The notes beneath the pieces are model-generated. The model made no database searches and was not told where the DNA came from. It was given only the letters and a program-made list of their open reading frames with translations. Shown here in pieces: positions 57,726-64,000 of a stretch of DNA of 64,000 nucleotides. The DNA lies in contig CM066162.1 of the NCBI GenBank assembly GCA_033629205.1, positions 19,405,452 to 19,469,451 of the forward strand. Direction: 5' to 3'. Within the stretch, counting starts at the first letter, position 1; every line of letters begins with the position of its first letter. The translations under genes were made by a program, and so were the position numbers. Origin of the DNA: Lithocarpus polystachyus (Eukaryota; Streptophyta; Magnoliopsida; Fagales; Fagaceae).

Positions 57726-57800
57726 CTGCATCAAAAGAAGAACCTTAGCTATCGAATTACATCAATTATAATCATTTTCGTCACTTTAAAAGAATCATAC

Positions 57801-57881
57801 CTGAATAATTATGCCTATTTCACTTCTCTTGACTCCATACTGTACAGAAACCAACTCCAATGAAATCAAGTATCCCGTAAC
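57801..57881 (-). CDS. DOLK: Dolichol kinase exon 6
   Basis: Encodes VTGYLISLELVSVQYGVKRS and EIGIIIQ. The acceptor is TTAGCAG and the donor CAG/GTATGA. Confidence 0.9.
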
Positions 57882-57963
57882 CTGCTAAGAAAATCACCAA
57901 TAAAACGTGTGTACATCCAATTTGTCCAGGGAGAATAATTACTGAAGGTATAATTCCACTAAC

Positions 57964-58034
57964 CTTTGCAATCGTACATGCCAACATGTCACCAAAATAA
58001 AGAACAACGCCTGCAGTCACCAAAAGTGCTTCCC
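57964..58034 (-). CDS. DOLK: Dolichol kinase exon 5
   Basis: Encodes EALLVTAGVVLYFGDMLACT and IAK, a membrane segment. The acceptor is CTTTTTAG and the donor AAAG/GTTAGT. Confidence 0.9.
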
Positions 58035-58464
58035 CTAAAAAGAAGATGACCAGTGATAAATAATGAGCGACAAGAAATAGCCCAGTTAAACTGATCAGAT
58101 AATAAGAATATTTCTCTAAAATAAGTGAGATTTGATCTATGCCAAAGCCACAGGGATTCAACTAATGGAATTTAGGCACTAAAAATTTACATAGTTTCTA
58201 TGAATTGTAATTAAAATTTATTACAAATTGATCCACTAAATAAATTTTACAAACTGATCTGCTAATCGATAGAAGTGTAGCTTGCATATTGTTAAATAAA
58301 AATTAACAATATGCAAGCTACCCTTGTATCAAGAAGCTATATACTACTAAATTGCAGGGAGCTGGTCAACACTTCTTAAAGCTCCAAATTTAGAATAGGA
58401 AAAATCATTACATGCAATAAGAGAGGAAAACAAGGCCCCCAAAAAAAGGTAATAAGACACATAC

Positions 58465-58569
58465 CAATAGAAGCACAAGAGGGAAAAGTACTAAGAACAT
58501 GCTGAATTAATTTCACCGCTGCCAATCCATGCAAAAGCACCCACAATAACTTCAATACTGCGTTAAAGC
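58465..58569 (-). CDS. DOLK: Dolichol kinase exon 4
   Basis: Encodes FNAVLKLLWVLLHGLAAVKL and IQHVLSTFPSCASIG. The acceptor is TTTTACAG and the donor ATTG/GTATGT. Confidence 0.9.
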
Positions 58570-58798
58570 CTGTAAAAAAATTTATATATATATAACAATC
58601 ATAATAGAAAAGGTGGTAATTGTCTATCTGACAGAGTTCTCTTTTTCTTATTTTTTTTCCCCCCTGAACTAAATTTAAAGAAATGTTAATTGTAATTCAT
58701 TTTCTCATATTTATCTTCCTATCTTAAACACTGGAAGACATCACAGAAAATTATTAGAGAGAGAAACAGTCAAAAGGGATGCAGAATTACAAACTCAC

Positions 58799-59005
58799 CA
58801 GTATGGGATGTTGCAGCAATAGACACGCAGCACACCACTGCAAATAAGACAGTTCCACTTAAACTCAACTTTGCATCCATAACACAACGCGAATAAGGCG
58901 GGCGTGTATGGTCAGGTGAACGCCATATAACCATGCAGAGGAACACAAGTACACCCAAGCTGCTGGCAGATGTGGCCCAGTATTGCATTGTCAGATATTC
59001 AAGCT
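58799..59005 (-). CDS. DOLK: Dolichol kinase exon 3
   Basis: Encodes ELEYLTMQYWATSASSLGVL, then WRSPDHTRPPYSRCVMDAKL and SGTVLFAVVCCVSIAATSHT, two membrane segments with a loop between. The acceptor is CTGTATAG and the donor ACTG/GTGAGT. Confidence 0.92.
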
Positions 59006-59441
59006 CTATACAGAGAAAATTGAACACATTGTCATATACTGGGTGGCATTGTAATAAAACACATTCAACAAAAGGAGGAAGAAAATTGGGAAGCAAAAAT
59101 CAGAAAGCCAAGAATTTGTATTACAAGATAAAAGAAAAAAAATTTAGATGACAGAGGATGGTCTGTTAAATGTTGAAAACCTAACAAGTTACAACCTTTT
59201 CTCTATTAAGAAAATGGAATAGGGGAAATTTTGGTGATGGAGACAGATGGTTAGAAAATGGACCCTGCAAGTTAGTATCATGCATACCATTCTCATCCAA
59301 AATAGAGACAATGGTTTCTATAACATCATAGGTGCTATTATAAGTAGTCAAAAACCCAAGCTGCAAATGATTACTGGCTCTTATATCAACAAGTCATTAC
59401 TCCTTATTACAGAGTTAAATTTTAGAAAATAGTATTACAAC

Positions 59442-59595
59442 GTAGAAACATCATAGGTGCTATTCTATCGAATCTAGCTCTTTAGTTATTACATTGCAAC
59501 TGCCAAATGCGGATTACAAAGTAGAAACATCATAGGTGCTATTCTATCAAATCTAGCTCTTTAATTATTACATTGCAACTGCCAAATGCCGATGA
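59442..59595. repeat. 79-bp tandem duplication in DOLK intron 2
   Basis: GTAGAAACATCATAGGTGCT starts at 59442 and 59521. The units share TCTAGCTCTTTA and TTACATTGCAACTGCCAAAT and differ at only a few bases. Confidence 0.92.
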
Positions 59596-60222
59596 TACAT
59601 TCTTTTTACTATCCAACATTTCTCCAACAATAACAACAACAAAACCTTGGTCCCAAAACTTTGGAGACAACTACAGATCCTTAACAAACTAATCAGGGTC
59701 AGTCATGTTTACCTTTTTTTCGCCATTCTATCCTATCCAAAATCATACTCTCTGTCACCTCATTAAATGAAATTTTTTTTTACTACTTTTACTATGTTAT
59801 TTTAGGTCTTACTCTACCTTTTTTTTTTGTTCCCTTTACTTAAATCAACTCACTATTCTGCCATGAACAAACCATCTCAAGCAACTCTCCCTCGTAGAAG
59901 CCAATTCCACAATTCCCTCCCATTGTGCCATGTGGCATACCAAACGTCTCTGTTCAAACCCAACTAACATAAGTATTCGTACGCAATTGAAACGTTTGAA
60001 ACAAATACCACGCGACACCACTTAACCCATTTGATCATATTTAAATCAATAGAGAGGGCACCTGTACTTTTAATTAAAATCGTCTCATTTCAAAATCCTA
60101 TCTTTCCAAGTATTTCCAGTTATCGATCTTAACATTCACATTTCAGCTGCACTCATTTTTATGAAATACATAAGTTCATGTTGTGATTTACTTAAAAAGG
60201 GATCAAAGTGTGGTAGTAGTAC

Positions 60223-60335
60223 CTTCAGGTGGAACTTGACGCAACGACAATGCTCGCGAAAGCTGTATCAACTTTGAAAGCATAACCACAGGAAGTGTTA
60301 CTGCCCCGAGAAATATTCCAGATGAAGCACCAGGC
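60223..60335 (-). CDS. DOLK: Dolichol kinase exon 2
   Basis: Encodes PGASSGIFLGAVTLPVVMLS and KLIQLSRALSLRQVPPE. The acceptor is TCATGTAG and the donor GAAG/GTACTA. It joins exon 1 through a split Arg codon. Confidence 0.9.
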
Positions 60336-60558
60336 CTACATGAAATCCAAAACACTCATAATTCAATTTCACAAAAACCCTAACAAAACTATATCCAAGG
60401 TCATTTCCTTATAAAAGAAAACGACCAACACAAAATTCAATTTTTTTTTATACAACTGAAAATTTGAAATATGTCAATGGAATTTTCCTACGGTTTCTCG
60501 GGAACCAAACAGGAGAGCAACAAAAATTCGAAAATTGCGAAAGGTGTAAATAGTATAC

Positions 60559-60752
60559 CTGGTTTTGAAGAGAGAAAGGGAAGAGAAAGAGGAGGCATCA
60601 TCCTCGGCGCGGATCTCGATGAAGAGGGCGGAGAGGGCGAGGAGAGAGAGAGCGACGCCGTGAAGGAGGAGAGAGAGAGGGAGAGAGAAGAGAACGAGAC
60701 CGATGAACAGAACCACCACCACTCTCTCCCCGTTCAATATCGCCGCCGCCAT
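60559..60752 (-). CDS. DOLK: Dolichol kinase exon 1 (EVAN-type)
   Basis: This exon starts the protein with MAAAILNGERVVVVLFIGLV and a leucine-rich membrane segment. Dolichol kinase uses CTP to phosphorylate dolichol at the ER membrane and makes the dolichyl phosphate needed for N-glycosylation, O-mannosylation and GPI anchors; in Arabidopsis the gene is EVAN. The 14 exons at 60752-52811 sum to 1710 nt, a 569-residue multi-pass protein with no internal stop, about the length of plant homologues. The ATG follows GCCGCCGCC-type sequence and is the only in-frame start before the first membrane segment. All introns obey GT-AG and the copy looks intact. Confidence 0.93.
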
Positions 60753-60958
60753 TGCTCGCCAAAAAAAATTTCCACTCTCTTAAATTTATAACTTTTCGTT
60801 TTTTTTTTTTTTTTTTTGTTAATTCAGAGAGAAGAATTGGAGGGATAATATGGTTTTCATTGTTAATCGTTAGGGAAGAGAGAGAGAAGAGAAGAAAGAG
60901 TGTTTTTGGGTTTGCTTAATTAAGGTTTGGTTGATGCGGTTGTTTCCGTTAGGTTGAT

Positions 60959-60967
60959 GATATATAG
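60959..60967 (-). promoter_or_regulatory. DOLK: TATA box of the dolichol kinase gene
   Basis: On the minus strand CTCTATATATCAT lies about 210 bp before the ATG. The leader that follows is pyrimidine-rich (CTCTCTC), as is usual for plant genes. Confidence 0.5.
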
Positions 60968-60974
60968 AGTGGGC

Positions 60975-62835
60975 CCTACCTGCAGACTTTAGCCGCGGCT
61001 TTGGTTTTATAACCCGTTGAGCGATTCTATGTGCCAGGAGTCCCGGACCCTTGCCTGGATCCTCCTTGATTTAAAAATACCAATATATAAAAATAGCCAA
61101 AAATAAACACACGTTTGGACCTTGGAGGAAAATTATAAGATTATATCACATGAGAGTAACAGATGGATAAAGTTTGACAACAAATTTAGTTGTAGTTGAA
61201 GATTAGTTTTTTATTTAAATTTTTTTTTTATTGAATGTGAATTTTGAAGAATCTACTATTGCAAATGAGAAATGTAGAGGAAAAGTACAATCAAGGCATA
61301 AAAAGGTGTTGACAACCGGACTTGTAAAATGTTAGAATTACAAATTTTTTTTAATTGTGCTACAGTGTCATCCTAAATGATAAAATGGAAGATAGATGGG
61401 GGGAGAAAAGAGATGGAGAGTTGTATTGGAATGTATTATATTATTTTAGTGGGTAATATATATTATTTTAATGAGTAAAATAAGGAAAATGAAAATTGGG
61501 ATGTTGGGTGTGTTATATAATGGTATGGTATAATTGATAAAGTAACTTTTTGAAATGGTAAAATATGATAGGATTTAATTTTTCATTGCGAATGCTCTTA
61601 TAGTCTTTAAGTTTGTAAAATTTTCAAAAAAATAAAGATTAATAACTATGTCATTAATCAAATATTTAAATTTTAAATTTTTGTAGTACAAAATTATCCT
61701 TAAAATATAAGTTTATAGATAAAATAGTAAATAAAATTCAATTAATACAAAATTTTACACGTGTTTTAAAAATATAAAAAACATGCAATTTAATGATTAG
61801 AATTTTAAAATATTTTGTTATGTTAAACTATATAACTTGACGCTTACCTTGATTTTTTTTTCTTTAAAGTTTAAACGATAGCTAATTAGCTTGATATTAC
61901 TATACATTGTAAAGGGTTTTTTTTTATATATAGGAAAAGTTTTTTTATTTTAAGAAACTTTTTGTAAGAAAACTATACATCATAAAGAGTAACTTGTATG
62001 AGATAAAATTTCATACTTGTTAGTGTGATTTATTATGATAAATAAATTATAAAAATTATATGATTAATTAATTTACGTGGAAGTAATGTTGTTCTCAAAA
62101 AAAATTACTATATTAATAAATTGTAAAAAAATTTGAAAATTTCCGTAATGCTTGCATTGCTCTAGTTAAATTTGGTAAACTAAAAAAAAAAAAATTACAC
62201 ACGATGCCTCTCTTGTCTCTATTCTCTACTCTCTATCCAACTGTGTAGCAGTATCAACAACAAATCTGATTACCGCCATAACGTGAACCTTTCAAACGTG
62301 GTGGGTAGTGATCTTCGCGTGGGTGCAAGTGCAACGGCAAAACGCGGAATGTGCTTTGTGTTGTGTATTGTGTGTGAGACGACTTTTGGAATCAATGGGA
62401 GACTGACTGACTGACTGGGCCAAAGTCCAAACACAAGAACGCGCCGCTAAGCTATGACTTGTACTGTGTTCCATTTTGGTAGGTTTTATTTTATTCTCTT
62501 CTTTTCTTTTTTCTTTTCTTTTTTTTTTTTTCCTGAATTGATCCTTTTAGGTGTTACTTTACTCACTGTTCATGGTCATATTTGTAGAACCCAATACATG
62601 GCAAGCCCAAAAACTATTGGGTCCATTATTTTTCTTTTTTTGTTTTTCATACCCATGGGGCATGTTACCCGTGTCCATACGAATAATTATTAGATAATTT
62701 GGAAGGAGTATAATATGGATTGAGCTATTTTAAGCTTTACCCATCGGTCAAATGGAGGTTTTACAAAATGGGCTTGAAGCACTATTAAAACCCATAAACC
62801 TATTACCAAACTTGCATACAAGCCTTGATATATGA
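60975..62835. other. Intergenic DNA, no gene seen
   Basis: AT-rich, with T-runs near 61855 and 62520. A short, more GC-rich island at 62270-62460 has no lasting ORF. Confidence 0.55.
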
Positions 62836-62841
62836 TAAACC

Positions 62842-62894
62842 AACTCTAAAAATCTACTTCTTCTCAAAAAAAAAAAAACTCTAAAAATCTACTT
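62842..62894 (+). mobile_element. Ultra-short A-tailed insert with perfect 18-bp repeats
   Basis: AACTCTAAAAATCTACTT at 62842-62859 is repeated exactly at 62877-62894. Only CTTCTC plus a run of A (17 bp) lies between. The CTC-before-A pattern is shared with the insert at 12945-12996. Confidence 0.65.
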
Positions 62895-63764
62895 TATCAC
62901 CTTAATTCTCACCCAAATTGCCTCTAACCATGGAAAAGCTTGTATGTCATCATTTAATATTTATTAACACAACCCGTTAAATTTTGAAATTTTAGGAGGG
63001 ACCAATCCCTTCAATTCAATAAAGCAAACCAAGTATAGTTTGGCTAACCAACTTACCCAATTTGACATCAAACTAGATTATTGCAAGGTTAAGCTCACTA
63101 TTCAAAATTGTCATCCTCTCAAAAAATCCAAGAACCAAAAGCCTTCCTCTCTGCCTAAAATGGATCTTAGATGAAGCCTTGAGCCTCTTTAAAAGGAATG
63201 ACCAAGCAAAAGCATTAATCAAGTTCCCATCTACCTTATTCATTTAACTGGCTCATCCACCTTTTTCTTTTTCTTTTTCTCTTTTTGGTGTTTTGGACCC
63301 ACAAGTAGGGTTCTCTTTTTCACCATTTGTTTTTTCAAACACACCCACGTTTTAAGCAATAAAAGTTATTATAATTTATCAAACTAGTTTGGTATTAATT
63401 GTTACTGTGAGTAGCTGTCTTTTTGGGGTCCTTAAAGCACATATTTAGCCATTATTACCCACAAGTGTTGATGCAAGTATTTTACTTTTCTATTTTGGAC
63501 GTCATTACAAAAGGTCAACCCTATGCCAATAGTGGTAAGGGTTTTAGTCAACATGTCTCAAAACATATGAGTTCGAGTTTTTCATTAATTAGTACCATAT
63601 TGCGGCTTTTTATATCTTATTTATCGGCTGTTTATTTAACTCATTAGCGACTGTAATGTAAGATTTTAACTCGGAAGTAATTAATATACTACTATGGTCA
63701 TGTCCAAATAGAAAAATCACATTTAAACACTCCTTCTAACTATTTTTTATTTAAAAGGGGGGAA
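62895..63764. other. Intergenic DNA, no gene seen
   Basis: No supported gene or bounded repeat. Confidence 0.5.
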
Positions 63765-63789
63765 GGGGGGGGGGGGGGGGGGGGGGGGG
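63765..63789. repeat. G homopolymer of 25
   Basis: Twenty-five G in a row, preceded by GGGGGGAA and followed by CCGGGGGACCCC. Such a tract is rare in plant DNA and hard to sequence. Confidence 0.9.
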
Positions 63790-63889
63790 CCGGGGGACCC
63801 CATCTACACACAACACAAGGTAAGGTAGCAAAAGTTAACCAGTTAACCTAATTAACATTCTTAGTAACCCCACTACGGAGTCGAGTAGC

Positions 63890-64000
63890 TTAGTCAAGGA
63901 AACCATGCATGCCACCAAAAGCATGAAGCTCACGGAAAGAAGAACCATCGATCCCAACAGGCAGTCCATAATAGAGAGCTGAACTACATAATTCTCCATT
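63890..64000 (-). CDS. Possible C-terminal end of a gene running off the window
   Basis: From the window edge the minus strand is open for 36 codons to a TAA at 63890 and reads SSALYYGLPVGIDGSS then FRELHAFGGMHGFLD. The composition is more protein-like than in the surrounding DNA, and the Gly/Phe/His-rich end resembles the C-termini of some plant regulators. I do not recognise the family, and the piece is too short to exclude chance. Confidence 0.35.
   Translation of the reverse strand, partial: NGELCSSALYYGLPVGIDGSSFRELHAFGGMHGFLD

Noticed and set aside
1..64000. tRNA, rRNA or organelle insertions
   Set aside because: No cloverleaf-like box pairs, rRNA cores or plastid/mitochondrial gene fragments were noticed by eye. 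A covariance-model scan would be needed to exclude small ones.

Overview
The window is nuclear DNA of a flowering plant. It is AT-rich, its genes are split by GT-AG introns, and mobile elements fill the space between them. The gene set (ABCF1, bacterial-type uL18, SAUR, dolichol kinase) and the repeat style fit a woody eudicot. A Fagaceae-like tree is possible but not shown. No rRNA, tRNA, CRISPR or prokaryotic feature was seen.

Layout. At 2.4-12.8 kb a head-to-head pair shares a promoter of about 300 bp with a G-box: a small uL18 ribosomal protein gene on the minus strand (CDS 2550-2930, with a predicted 4.4 kb 5'UTR intron) and an ABCF1/GCN20-type ATPase gene on the plus strand (five coding exons, 600 aa). 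At 17.0-34.5 kb lies a degenerate 17.4 kb Ty3/gypsy Tat-type LTR retrotransposon on the minus strand, bounded by LTRs and a perfect 5-bp target duplication (GAAAG). A 5.8 kb hAT transposon is inserted in its gag (8-bp duplication GCTGCAGG). A 1.9 kb probable solo LTR is inserted in that hAT (5-bp duplication, 4/5). The Tat element also carries a spliced-looking antisense ORF and an 81-bp tandem array between pol and the 3' LTR.

At 34.9-41.2 kb lies a 6.3 kb CACTA element without a recognisable transposase. It has a 3-bp duplication (ATT) and subterminal arrays of a GACGAAA/TTTCGTC motif. A 1.55 kb Mutator-like element (9-bp duplication) sits in one array and a 1.45 kb hAT-like element (8-bp duplication) in the other. 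A SAUR gene is at 42.6-43.0 kb. The stretch from 43 to 52.6 kb is rich in MITEs. At 52.8-60.8 kb is a complete 14-exon dolichol kinase gene on the minus strand; its spliced CDS sums to 1710 nt (569 aa) with no frame break. The last kilobases are mostly non-coding, with a 25-G homopolymer and the possible end of another minus-strand gene at the window edge.

The four host genes belong to separate housekeeping or hormone-response pathways: translation control, organellar translation, auxin response, and dolichyl phosphate supply for N-glycosylation. Only the uL18/ABCF1 pair shows an arrangement suggesting shared regulation. The structural highlights are the clean target-site footprints of the nested elements and a recurrent class of very short A-tailed inserts flanked by 12-18 bp direct repeats.
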